A stretch of DNA of 59,549 nucleotides from Sedimenticola sp. (GTDB lineage Bacteria; Pseudomonadota; Gammaproteobacteria; Chromatiales; Chromatiaceae). Both the position numbers and the translations under genes were made by a program. This document shows, in pieces, positions 52,335 through 59,549 of the stretch (its first letter is position 1; every line of letters starts with the position of its first letter). The notes under the pieces are model-generated. The model was given only the letters and a program-made list of their open reading frames with translations, did not search any database and was not told where the DNA came from. Location: NCBI GenBank assembly GCA_026984735.1, contig JALSRN010000038.1:1-59549 (forward strand). Reading direction: 5' to 3'.

Positions 52335-54134
52335 CTACTTCTTCTCCTGTCCTTCTGGCAGCACGTCCACATATTTGAGATGGAAGCCCCCCACGATGGA
52401 GCTGTCGGGATAGCTCACCACGTTCTTGTGCCACAGCAGGATGTAACGGCGCGAAAGTCCCGAGATGGTGACGCAAGCGTCCTCGACGATGCGGTTCATG
52501 CGGCGGTAGATGGCGGTGCGTTCCGGCGAGGGCTGCATCACTGAGCTCTTCTCGTAGAGCCGGTTGTACTCCGGATCGTCGAAATTGGAGGCGTTGGAGC
52601 CGGGCGAGCCGTTGGGGCCGTAGAAGAGCTGCAGGGTGTTCTCGGCGTCGGGGTAGTCGAGCCCCCATCCCATTCCCACGATCATGATCTTCGCCTGCTT
52701 CACCGCCTTGTTGTAGTCGCCGAAGCTGGCGTAGGAGTCGAACTGGATCTTCTCCTTGGGGTAGCCGATGCGGGTGAGCCAGCCGCGGAACTGCTCGAAC
52801 ATCTGCCGGGAAGTGACCGAGGCCACGCCGCCGTAGGTGAGCACCGGCAGATTGGCGGCGTTCCACCCCGCTTCCTCCAGCAGCTTGCGGGCTTTTTCCG
52901 GATCGTGGCGGATCGACTCCTTGGATGCGTCGGGATCGAACTCGGGCACCACGGGTGGAATGATGCCGGGAAAGACCCGGCCCATGTCGTTGTAGAAGGT
53001 GCGGTTACGCTCGGCCCAGTCGAAGGCGTAGCGGATGGCGCAGCGCAAGGCGTGGTTGCGCTCTTGCCGGCGCGGATCGGGGTTGTAGCCGATCTTCGGG
53101 TCTTTCATGTTGAAGTCGGTGTGGACGAAGCCGTTCTCCAGGCCGCTGGTGTAGAAATACTTTTTGGCGTATCGGGCCCGCAGCACCACCTCGGGCTGCT
53201 TCTTCAGCAGCACTTCGTCCAGCAGCTCCCGCGGGATCGAGGCGAACTGGATCTCGTCGCCCTTGGTGAAGGAGTTCCAGCGCGACAGCCCCTCCTTGAT
53301 GAAATGGATCTCCAGCCGGTCCACCAGGGGCGGAACCTTGCCTTGGATGCGGGCGATGCCGTAGCGGGCCTGGCGCTCGGGATCGTATCCCTCGTACGCC
53401 AGGTCGATGGGCTCCTTGCGGTATTTCGGGTTGCGCACCAGCACCGCCCGCACCGAATCGAAGGTCTGCAGCCGGAAAGGACCGGAACCCACGGGGTGGA
53501 TGGAGAACTCGCGTCCGTAACGTTCCACCGCCTCGCGCGGCACGATGGCCGAGAAGCCCTGGGCCAGGGTGTGCACCAGCTGGGGAAAGGGACGGGTGAG
53601 ACGGATCTGAATGGTGTAGCGGTCCAGCGCCTTCAGCCCGGCCACCGGGCGGTCGTAGTCGGCCCCCGCCTTCTTCCATGCCTCCATCCCCTCGATCTTT
53701 CCCGCCCAGAGCCAACTCCCCTGGGAGCGGCTCTTGGGGTCGAAATGGCGTTTCATGGAGTAGACGAAGTCGGCGGCGGTCACCTCCCGCCCCTTGCCCT
53801 CGGGAAAGCAGGGGTCGTCGATGAAATGAACCCCCTTCTTGATGTGGATGGTATAGACCAGGCCGTCGTCCGACACCTCGGGCATGGCCACGGCCAGGTT
53901 GGGCTTGAGTTGGTAGGGGCGCGCCAGATACTTGTAGGCGTAGAGCGTGTCGTAGAGGTTCACCACCAGATGGTTGGCATAGACCGTGGCCGATTGCACC
54001 GGGTCCAGGCTGGTGGGCCGTCCTCCCAGCGAATGACGGTAGATCTTCAGGCCGTCGGTGCCCGGACCGGCGCTGCAGGCGGCCAGCAGCGCCATCCACA
54101 GAATGAGTGAGAGGCGGAAGGGGTGAAAGGACAT
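52335..54134 (-). CDS. oppA: Oligopeptide ABC transporter substrate-binding lipoprotein (OppA-like)
   Basis: A periplasmic peptide-binding protein of the SBP_bac_5 family, anchored as a lipoprotein (lipobox LLAAC, Cys at about 20). The 599-residue length suits long or bulky peptides. Family blocks include RPTSLDPVQSATVYANHLVVNLYDTL, LKPNLAVAMPEVSDDGLVYTIHIKKGV, HPVGSGPFRL and RCAIRYAFDWAERNR. First gene of oppABCDF. A minus-strand TATACT at 54168-54163 is a plausible -10. The hairpin-forming element downstream could protect the oppA part of the mRNA. Confidence 0.94.
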   Translation of the reverse strand: MSFHPFRLSLILWMALLAACSAGPGTDGLKIYRHSLGGRPTSLDPVQSATVYANHLVVNLYDTLYAYKYLARPYQLKPNLAVAMPEVSDDGLVYTIHIKKGVHFIDDPCFPEGKGREVTAADFVYSMKRHFDPKSRSQGSWLWAGKIEGMEAWKKAGADYDRPVAGLKALDRYTIQIRLTRPFPQLVHTLAQGFSAIVPREAVERYGREFSIHPVGSGPFRLQTFDSVRAVLVRNPKYRKEPIDLAYEGYDPERQARYGIARIQGKVPPLVDRLEIHFIKEGLSRWNSFTKGDEIQFASIPRELLDEVLLKKQPEVVLRARYAKKYFYTSGLENGFVHTDFNMKDPKIGYNPDPRRQERNHALRCAIRYAFDWAERNRTFYNDMGRVFPGIIPPVVPEFDPDASKESIRHDPEKARKLLEEAGWNAANLPVLTYGGVASVTSRQMFEQFRGWLTRIGYPKEKIQFDSYASFGDYNKAVKQAKIMIVGMGWGLDYPDAENTLQLFYGPNGSPGSNASNFDDPEYNRLYEKSSVMQPSPERTAIYRRMNRIVEDACVTISGLSRRYILLWHKNVVSYPDSSIVGGFHLKYVDVLPEGQEKK

Positions 54135-54162
54135 GATCGGTCGCCGTCACAAGGAATCGGGG

Positions 54163-54168
54163 AAGTAT
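54163..54168 (-). promoter_or_regulatory. Probable -10 box of the opp operon
   Basis: TATACT on the minus strand, 29 bp before the oppA ATG. It overlaps the divergent rnm promoter region. No strong -35. Confidence 0.4.
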
Positions 54169-54178
54169 AGGAGTTCGG

Positions 54179-54187
54179 TGCTAGAAT
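54179..54187 (+). promoter_or_regulatory. Extended -10 near the rnm start
   Basis: TG-C-TAGAAT (TAGAAT at 54182-54187) is an extended -10. It overlaps the ATG at 54186, so if used, translation of rnm must begin further downstream. Confidence 0.35.
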
Positions 54188-55091
54188 GCGCCACCATCCC
54201 ATCGTCGTTCCTTGCGTCTTCTTGATCAACCAGGACTTTCACACCCACTCCACCGCTTCCGACGGCACCTTGACGCCGGCGGAGCTGGTGCGCCGCGCCG
54301 GCGAGGCGGGCGTGGAGCGGTTGGCTCTCACCGACCATGACACCGTGGCGGGGCTGGCCGAAGCGGCGGGGGCGGCGGCCGGGGCGGGGGTGGAGCTGAT
54401 TCCCGGCGTGGAGATCTCGGTGAGCTGGCAGGGCCACACGGTGCATCTGGTGGGGTTGAATGTGGACCCCGCCGACCCGACGTTGCTCCGAGGGCTTGCG
54501 CGTCTGCTGGAGTACCGCGGCTGGCGCGCCGTGGAGATCGGGCGTCGTCTGGAGAAGGCGGGCATCCCCGGCGGCTACGAAGGGGCCCGCGCCTTGGCTG
54601 CGGGCGAACTGGTGGGGCGCACCCATTTCGCCCGTTTTCTCGTCCAGGAGGGCCACGCCCGCGACGTGCGCGAGGTGTTCAAGCGCTTCCTGGTCCGCGG
54701 AAAGCCGGGCCATGTGCCGGGCCGGTGGGCCGATCTGCAAGAGGCGGTGGGATGGATCCACGGCGCCGGCGGCGTGGCGGTGGTGGCCCACCCGGCCCGT
54801 TACCGCATGACGGGCGCCAAGCTGCGCCGCCTGCTGGGCGAATTCCGCGAGGCAGGCGGTGAGGCGCTGGAGGTGGTCTCCGGCAGCCACAGCAAGGAGG
54901 ATTGCCGCCTCATGGCCCGCCACGCCCGCGAGTTCGGTCTGGCGGCCTCCATGGGTTCGGACTACCACGGCCCCGAGAACCCCTGGCTCCAGCTCGGGCG
55001 CCTGCCGGCGCTGCCGGCGGGCTGCCGGCCGGTGTGGACCCTTTTCGAGACAAGAAAGCATGGCGCAGTTCTTTCAGATACATCCCGATAA
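54186..55091 (+). CDS. rnm: PHP-domain 5'-3' exoribonuclease (RNase AM/YciV)
   Basis: A metal-dependent nuclease that trims 5' ends of 5S and other rRNA. The PHP metal-binding motifs are all present: DFHTHSTASDG, LTDHDTVAG, AHPARYRMTG and GSDYHGPENPW. The 301-residue length fits the family. The start is uncertain: ATG 54186 has no close ribosome-binding site and overlaps a -10-like box; TTG 54222 (LINQDFHTHS) would leave the first motif intact. The 3' end overlaps yciO by 32 bp. The rnm-yciO pair is conserved in gammaproteobacteria. Confidence 0.9.
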   Translation: MRHHPIVVPCVFLINQDFHTHSTASDGTLTPAELVRRAGEAGVERLALTDHDTVAGLAEAAGAAAGAGVELIPGVEISVSWQGHTVHLVGLNVDPADPTLLRGLARLLEYRGWRAVEIGRRLEKAGIPGGYEGARALAAGELVGRTHFARFLVQEGHARDVREVFKRFLVRGKPGHVPGRWADLQEAVGWIHGAGGVAVVAHPARYRMTGAKLRRLLGEFREAGGEALEVVSGSHSKEDCRLMARHAREFGLAASMGSDYHGPENPWLQLGRLPALPAGCRPVWTLFETRKHGAVLSDTSR

Positions 55092-55680
55092 CCCCCAGCC
55101 GCGACTCATCCGCCAGGCGGTGGAGATTCTCCGCCAGGGGGGGGTGATCGTCTATCCCACCGATTCCGGCTATGCCCTGGGCTGCCAGGTGGGTCACAAA
55201 AGCGCCCTGGACCGCATCCGCCGCATCCGCCGTCTGGACGAGAAGCACAACTTCACCCTGGTCTGCCGCAACCTGGCCGAGGTCTCCCAGTACACCAAGA
55301 TCGGCAATCAGCAGTACCGCCTCATCAAGAGCCTCACCCCCGGCCCCTACACCTTCATCCTCAAGGCCACCAAACAGGTGCCGAGGCGGTTGATGAATCC
55401 CAGGCGGAAAACCATCGGCATCCGCATTCCCGACAACCGCATCGCCCTGGCGCTGGCCGAGGAGCTGGACGAGCCCATCCTCAGCAGCACTCTGATCCTC
55501 CCGGGCGAAGAGGCGCCCCTGGCCGATCCCTGGGAGATCAAAGAGGTGCTGGAGCACCAGGTGGATCTCATCATCGACGGCGGCTATTGCGGCTACGAGC
55601 CCACCACCGTGGTGGTGATGGAGGACGACGACTTCCGGGTGGTGCGCAAGGGAAAAGGGGACGCCGCCCTCTTCGAGTGA
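55060..55680 (+). CDS. yciO: YciO/Sua5/YrdC family protein
   Basis: A 206-residue YrdC-fold protein related to TsaC, the enzyme that makes threonylcarbamoyl-AMP for the t6A tRNA modification. VYPTDSGYALGCQVG near residue 30 and KHNFTLVCRNLAEVSQYTKIGN near 62 mark the YciO subgroup, as does RRKTIGIRIPDN near 120. The subgroup's own role is not settled. ATG 55060 lies within the end of rnm in another frame. Confidence 0.93.
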   Translation: MAQFFQIHPDNPQPRLIRQAVEILRQGGVIVYPTDSGYALGCQVGHKSALDRIRRIRRLDEKHNFTLVCRNLAEVSQYTKIGNQQYRLIKSLTPGPYTFILKATKQVPRRLMNPRRKTIGIRIPDNRIALALAEELDEPILSSTLILPGEEAPLADPWEIKEVLEHQVDLIIDGGYCGYEPTTVVVMEDDDFRVVRKGKGDAALFE

Positions 55681-55690
55681 GGGTTTTCGC

Positions 55691-55696
55691 TATAAT
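55691..55696 (+). promoter_or_regulatory. TATAAT immediately before the M50 peptidase gene
   Basis: Perfect TATAAT ending 6 nt before the ATG at 55703. Transcription from it would start at about the A of the ATG, giving a leaderless mRNA. No -35 is evident. Confidence 0.35.
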
Positions 55697-55702
55697 CGTT
55701 CG

Positions 55703-56377
55703 ATGCACGATCTTAATCTGATCCAGCAGCTGGCGGTCTTCGTCCTGCCGCTCATCTTCGCCATCACCGTCCACGAGACCGCCCACGGCTGGGTGGCGGA
55801 CAAGCTGGGCGACCACACCGCCAGGATGCAGGGGCGCATCACCCTCAATCCCATTCCCCACATCGATCCGGTGGGCACCCTCCTGGTGCCGCTGGCGCTC
55901 TACGCCGTGAGCAGCCTGTCGGGGGGCGGCGGCATGCTGTTCGGCTGGGCCAAGCCGGTGCCCATCGATCCACGCAATTTCCGCCACTACCGCCGCGACA
56001 TGGCGCTCACCGCGGCGGCGGGTCCCGCTTCCAACCTGCTGATGATGCTGGGCTGGGCGCTGGTGCTGCGCTTGACCCTGGGGATGGAGAGCCTTTCTCA
56101 GTGGGTGGCCGCGCCCCTGGCCTACATGGCCCTGGGCGGCATTCTCATCAACGGCCTGCTCATGGTGCTCAACCTGCTGCCCATCCTGCCGCTGGACGGC
56201 GGACGGGTGGTCGCCTCCCTGTTGCCGCCGCGGCTGGCCCTCCCCTATTCCCGGCTGGAGCCCTGGGGCATGTTCGTCCTCATCGCCTTGATGGCGACCG
56301 GCTTGCTGGGCGCCATTCTCCTGCCGGCGCTGGAGGGGGTGCAGTCGCTCGCCTACCGCATGGCGGGTATCCTATAG
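55703..56377 (+). CDS. Site-2 protease family membrane peptidase (M50)
   Basis: A 224-residue intramembrane zinc metalloprotease. The HExxH zinc motif is HETAH at about residues 24-28 in the first membrane region. The third ligand motif is NLLPILPLDGGRV near residue 155-165. FGWAKPVPIDPRNF is conserved in this short, PDZ-free group. Five or six hydrophobic segments are predicted. Targets are unknown. No ribosome-binding site precedes the ATG. The gene sits between yciO and trpS, as in related genomes. Confidence 0.92.
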   Translation: MHDLNLIQQLAVFVLPLIFAITVHETAHGWVADKLGDHTARMQGRITLNPIPHIDPVGTLLVPLALYAVSSLSGGGGMLFGWAKPVPIDPRNFRHYRRDMALTAAAGPASNLLMMLGWALVLRLTLGMESLSQWVAAPLAYMALGGILINGLLMVLNLLPILPLDGGRVVASLLPPRLALPYSRLEPWGMFVLIALMATGLLGAILLPALEGVQSLAYRMAGIL

Positions 56378-56408
56378 TCCCAAACGATTCGAAGATTCGA
56401 AGGAGTCC

Positions 56409-57626
56409 ATGGAAAACGTCGCCACGCATCACGCCCGGGTGCTTTCGGGCATGCGCCCCACCGGGCGCCTCCATCTCGGCCACTACCACGGCGTGCTCAA
56501 AAACTGGGTGGAGCTGCAGCACGAGTACCAGTGCTTCTTCTTCGTCGCCGACTGGCACGCGCTCACCACCCATTACGACGACCCTTCCATCATTCCCGAC
56601 AGCGTCTGGGAGATGGTGGTGGACTGGCTGGCCGCCGGCGTCAATCCGGGCGAGGCCACCCTCTTCATCCAGTCGCGGGTGCCCGAGCACGCCGAGCTGC
56701 ATCTGCTGCTCTCCATGATCACCCCCCTGGGGTGGCTCGAGCGGGTGCCCAGCTACAAGGATCAGCAGGAGAAGCTGAAGGAGAAGGACCTGGCCACCTA
56801 CGGCTTTCTCGGCTATCCCTTGTTGCAGGCGGCGGACATCCTCATCTACCGCGCCGGGCTGGTGCCGGTGGGCGAGGACCAGGTGGCCCACGTGGAGCTC
56901 ACCCGCGAGATCGCGCGCCGCTTCAACCACCTCTACGGCCGCGAGCCCGATTTCGAGGAGCGTGCCGAGGCGGCGGCCCGGAAGATGGGCAAGAAGAACG
57001 CCCGGCTCTACCACAACTATCGCAAGGCGTGGCAGGAGCAGGGCGACGAAGAGGCGTTGGCCGCGGCGCGCGCCCTCCTGGAGTCCCAGCGCAACATCTC
57101 GCTGGCCGACCGCGATCGCCTGTTCGGCTATCTGGAAGGCAGCGGCAAGGTGATCCTTCCCGAGCCCCAGGCGCTGTTGACGAAGGCTTCGAAGATGCCG
57201 GGCCTGGACGGCCAGAAGATGTCCAAGTCCTACGGCAACACCATACCGCTCAACGCCGAGCCGGAAACGGTGAAGCAGCAGCTGCGCACCATGCCCACCG
57301 ATCCGGCGCGGGTGCGGCGCACCGATCCGGGCGATCCCGCCAAGTGCCCTGTTTGGCAGTTCCACGAGATCTATTCCGACGACGAGGTGAAGCGGTGGGT
57401 GCAGGAGGGGTGCCGCAACGCCTCCATCGGTTGCGTCGAGTGCAAGCAGCCGGTCATCGACGCGGTGCTGGCCGAACTGCGGCCCATTCAGGAGCGCGCC
57501 GCGGAGTATGGAAGGGATCCCGACCTGGTGCGCAGCATCATCAACGAAGGGTGTGAGAAGGCGCGTGACGAGGCCCGGCAGACCATGGAAGAGGTGCGCT
57601 ACGTCATGTCCCTGGAGTACCGGTGA
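56409..57626 (+). CDS. trpS: Tryptophanyl-tRNA synthetase
   Basis: Charges tRNA-Trp. The 405-residue protein has the class I motifs: HLGHY near residues 22-26 (HIGH equivalent) after SGMRPTG, and KMSKS at about 270-274 in GQKMSKSYGN. It is longer than the roughly 330-residue E. coli enzyme because of an insertion between about 165 and 215 and a longer tail; this long form occurs in several bacteria. ATG 56409 has AAGGAG at 6 nt. The stop overlaps the scpA start. Confidence 0.96.
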   Translation: MENVATHHARVLSGMRPTGRLHLGHYHGVLKNWVELQHEYQCFFFVADWHALTTHYDDPSIIPDSVWEMVVDWLAAGVNPGEATLFIQSRVPEHAELHLLLSMITPLGWLERVPSYKDQQEKLKEKDLATYGFLGYPLLQAADILIYRAGLVPVGEDQVAHVELTREIARRFNHLYGREPDFEERAEAAARKMGKKNARLYHNYRKAWQEQGDEEALAAARALLESQRNISLADRDRLFGYLEGSGKVILPEPQALLTKASKMPGLDGQKMSKSYGNTIPLNAEPETVKQQLRTMPTDPARVRRTDPGDPAKCPVWQFHEIYSDDEVKRWVQEGCRNASIGCVECKQPVIDAVLAELRPIQERAAEYGRDPDLVRSIINEGCEKARDEARQTMEEVRYVMSLEYR

Positions 57627-58465
57627 GCGCCGCGGCTGAAAAGCTGGCGGGCGCCGCCGAGCCCCCGCCGCGGCAGCAGGAGATGCCCTTCGCCGTGGTG
57701 GAGGGCGAACCGCAGTACACCCTCCCCAAGGATCTCTACATCCCGCCGGACGCTCTGGAGGTGTTTCTGGACGCCTTCGAGGGGCCGCTGGACCTGCTCC
57801 TCTATCTCATCCGGCGGCAGAACCTGGACATCCTCGACATTCCGCTGGCGGAGATCACCGCCCAGTACATGGAGTACATCGAGATGATGCGCGAGCTGCG
57901 CCTGGAGTTGGCGGCCGAGTATCTGGTGATGGCCGCCATGCTGGCGGAGATCAAGTCGCGCATGCTGCTGCCGCGTCCCGCGGAAGAGGAGGAGGAGGGA
58001 GAGGATCCGCGCGCCGAGCTGGTCCGCCGGCTGCAGGAGTACGAGCGCTTCAAGCAGGCGGCCGAGGATCTGCACCGATTGCCCCAGCTCGGACGGGATG
58101 TCTTCCCGGTGCAGGCGGAGGTGCCCCACAAGCGGGCCCAGCGCAAGCCGCCCGACCTGGATCTGAAGGAGCTGTTGCTGGCCCTGCGCGATGTGCTCAA
58201 GCGGGCCGACATGTTCAGCCGGCACCATGTCACCCGGGAGCCCCTCTCCCTGCGCGAACGCATGACCCGGGTGCTGGAGACGGTGCGTCCCGACCGCTTC
58301 ACCGACTTTCACGAGCTGTTCGACGTCACCGAGGGGCGCGACGGCGTGGTGGTCACCTTCATGGCCATCCTAGAGCTGCTCAAGCAGACCCTCATCGAGA
58401 TGGTGCAGGCGGAGAATTTCGGTCCCATTCACGTGAAAGCCGCGACCGCCCATGAATCCCAGTGA
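57623..58465 (+). CDS. scpA: Segregation and condensation protein A (ScpA kleisin)
   Basis: The kleisin subunit that joins SMC heads with ScpB in chromosome condensation. The 280-residue protein has the ScpA core: [31 protein letters not shown] near residue 52, then [23 protein letters not shown]. The C-terminal winged helix has [22 protein letters not shown] 45-residue Pro-rich N-terminal extension precedes the core. GTG 57623 overlaps the trpS stop by 4 bp. An smc gene is not in the window. Confidence 0.95.
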   Translation: MSAAAEKLAGAAEPPPRQQEMPFAVVEGEPQYTLPKDLYIPPDALEVFLDAFEGPLDLLLYLIRRQNLDILDIPLAEITAQYMEYIEMMRELRLELAAEYLVMAAMLAEIKSRMLLPRPAEEEEEGEDPRAELVRRLQEYERFKQAAEDLHRLPQLGRDVFPVQAEVPHKRAQRKPPDLDLKELLLALRDVLKRADMFSRHHVTREPLSLRERMTRVLETVRPDRFTDFHELFDVTEGRDGVVVTFMAILELLKQTLIEMVQAENFGPIHVKAATAHESQ

Positions 58466-59081
58466 GCATCTCAAGCAGATCGTGGAGGCGGCCCTGCTGG
58501 CCGCCGGGCGACCCCTCGGCCTGGATGCCCTGCAGGCCCTCTTCGACGAGCTGGAGCGGCCCCACAAGAATAGGCTGCGCCAGGTCCTGGAGGAGTTGGC
58601 GGCCGACTACGAGGGCCGCGGCATCGAAGTGGTGGAGGTGGCCAGCGGCTGGCGCATCCAGGTGCGCAAGGAGTGCTCTCCCTGGGTCTCCCGCCTGTGG
58701 GAAGAGAAACCCGGCCGCTACTCCCGCGCCCTCATGGAGACCCTGGCGCTCATCGCCTATCGGCAGCCTATCACCCGCGGCGAGATCGAAGAGATCCGCG
58801 GGGTCTCCGTCAGCTCCAACATCGTCCGCACCCTGTTGGAGCGGGAGTGGGTGCGGGTGGTGGGGCATCGCGACGTCCCCGGCCGGCCCGCGCTCTACGG
58901 CACCACGCGCCAGTTTCTGGACTATTTCGGCCTGAAGTCGCTCGACGATCTGCCTGCTCTTGCCGAGTTGAAGGATCTCGACAGCCTGGAAGGGGAGCTC
59001 GAGCTGCCCGACCCGGACCGCGAGAGCGTGGCGGTTGGTTCTGGCGAACCGCCCGCACAAAAGCCCCATGAAGAAGCCTGA
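58452..59081 (+). CDS. scpB: Segregation and condensation protein B (ScpB)
   Basis: The dimeric partner of ScpA in the Smc-ScpAB complex. The 209-residue protein consists of two winged-helix domains: [22 protein letters not shown] near residue 10, and [38 protein letters not shown] near residue 95. [18 protein letters not shown] is the family's conserved end block, followed by an acidic unconserved tail. ATG 58452 lies inside the scpA 3' end (14-bp overlap), so the two are translated together. Confidence 0.95.
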   Translation: MNPSEHLKQIVEAALLAAGRPLGLDALQALFDELERPHKNRLRQVLEELAADYEGRGIEVVEVASGWRIQVRKECSPWVSRLWEEKPGRYSRALMETLALIAYRQPITRGEIEEIRGVSVSSNIVRTLLEREWVRVVGHRDVPGRPALYGTTRQFLDYFGLKSLDDLPALAELKDLDSLEGELELPDPDRESVAVGSGEPPAQKPHEEA

Positions 59082-59549
59082 GCCGGAGCGCCTGCAGAAA
59101 CTGCTGGCCAACGCCGGCCTCGGCTCGCGCCGCCAGATCGAACGCTGGATCCGGGCCGGGCGGGTGGAGGTGAACGGCCGCCGGGCGCGGTTGGGCGACC
59201 GCGCCACCGCGAAGGACCGCATCCGGGTGGATGGCCGGCCGGTCTCGCCGAAACGACTGGCGGCCGAAGAGCGCTTCGTCATCCTCTACAACAAGCCCGA
59301 GGGCGAGGTGGTGACCCGCAGCGATCCCGAAGGGCGGCGCACCGTGTTTCGGAGCTTGCCCCGCCTTCCCGGCGGGCGGTGGATCGCCGTGGGCCGGCTG
59401 GACGTGAACAGCTCCGGCCTGCTGCTCTTCACCAACGACGGGGAGCTGGCCAACCGGCTCATGCACCCGGCCCGGCTGATCGAACGCGAATACGCCGTGC
59501 GCGTCCACGGCGAGGTGAACGACGAGATGCTGGAGCGGCTCGTGCGGGG
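59068..59549 (+). CDS. rluB: 23S rRNA pseudouridine synthase RluB, 5' part (truncated by window end)
   Basis: Makes pseudouridine at position 2605 of 23S rRNA. The readable 160 residues include an S4 RNA-binding domain ([31 protein letters not shown]) and the start of the RsuA-type catalytic domain with [17 protein letters not shown] near residue 113, whose Asp is catalytic. No stop is reached before the window ends. ATG 59068 is in the scpB 3' end, overlapping by 14 bp. The scpA-scpB-rluB order supports RluB over RluE or RluF. Confidence 0.92.
   Translation, partial: MKKPEPERLQKLLANAGLGSRRQIERWIRAGRVEVNGRRARLGDRATAKDRIRVDGRPVSPKRLAAEERFVILYNKPEGEVVTRSDPEGRRTVFRSLPRLPGGRWIAVGRLDVNSSGLLLFTNDGELANRLMHPARLIEREYAVRVHGEVNDEMLERLVR

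Noticed and set aside
52098-52544. Open frame crossing palindromic copy B
   Set aside because: The similar peptide seen in copy A comes from the repeat itself, and the frame is antisense to oppA.
1-59549. tRNA, rRNA, CRISPR array, prophage or transposase
   Set aside because: No cloverleaf with CCA-like end, regular spacer array, phage gene or transposase motif was found by reading.

Overview
The window is GC-rich DNA from a gammaproteobacterial chromosome. The evidence is gene content and order: ribF-ileS-lspA, bamD next to rluD-pgeF-clpB, prmB, hemN, and rnm-yciO-M50 peptidase-trpS-scpA-scpB-rluB. Lipoproteins have LolA/Bam-type lipoboxes, so the cell has an outer membrane. An exosortase-A-type (XrtA/PEP-CTERM) exopolysaccharide locus suggests an environmental, biofilm-forming lineage. 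I cannot name the genus. No tRNA, rRNA, CRISPR array, prophage or intact insertion sequence was seen.

Layout. 1-5467: the end of ribF, ileS and lspA, then ampD-btuF on the other strand. 5856-9656: a DUF1631 protein, nadC and an FKBP-type prolyl isomerase. 9694-16934: bamD, then rluD, pgeF, an ACT-domain protein, def, a nitroreductase and clpB. 17079-25415: a LysR regulator, a small unknown protein, a PerM/AI-2E permease, an orphan histidine kinase, prmB, another small unknown protein, hemN and an HD-GYP response regulator. 25652-26170: moaB. 26460-43778: a long co-directional exopolysaccharide locus, mostly with overlapping start and stop codons. It encodes export lipoprotein, chain-length protein, tyrosine kinase, outer-membrane barrel, UDP-GlcNAc epimerase, deacetylase, FemAB-like protein, four glycosyltransferases, amidotransferase, exosortase, EpsI and a PaaK-like ligase. 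43885-47985: a MaoC-like protein, a phosphoribosyltransferase/hydrolase/DksA-like zinc-finger group, a methyltransferase and a bactofilin. 48074-54134: a complete oligopeptide ABC importer in the order A-B-C-D-F on the minus strand. 54186-59549: rnm to rluB, with rluB cut by the window end.

Two non-coding observations stand out. First, minus-strand DNA just after btuF looks like a CsrA/RsmA-sequestering small RNA. It has seven GGA motifs in 57 nt, a strong intrinsic terminator, and a GacA-box-like palindrome (TGTAGG-N6-CCTACA) about 68 nt upstream of a possible start. Second, two 181-bp copies of a palindromic intergenic element lie at 10576-10756 and 52088-52268. Their long arms show compensatory changes. 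The core is in the same orientation in both copies but the flanks are inverted, which points to an inversion between the arms.

The sequence alone supports family-level calls. Start codons were chosen from ribosome-binding sites, overlaps and family N-termini, and alternatives are given where the choice is unsure.
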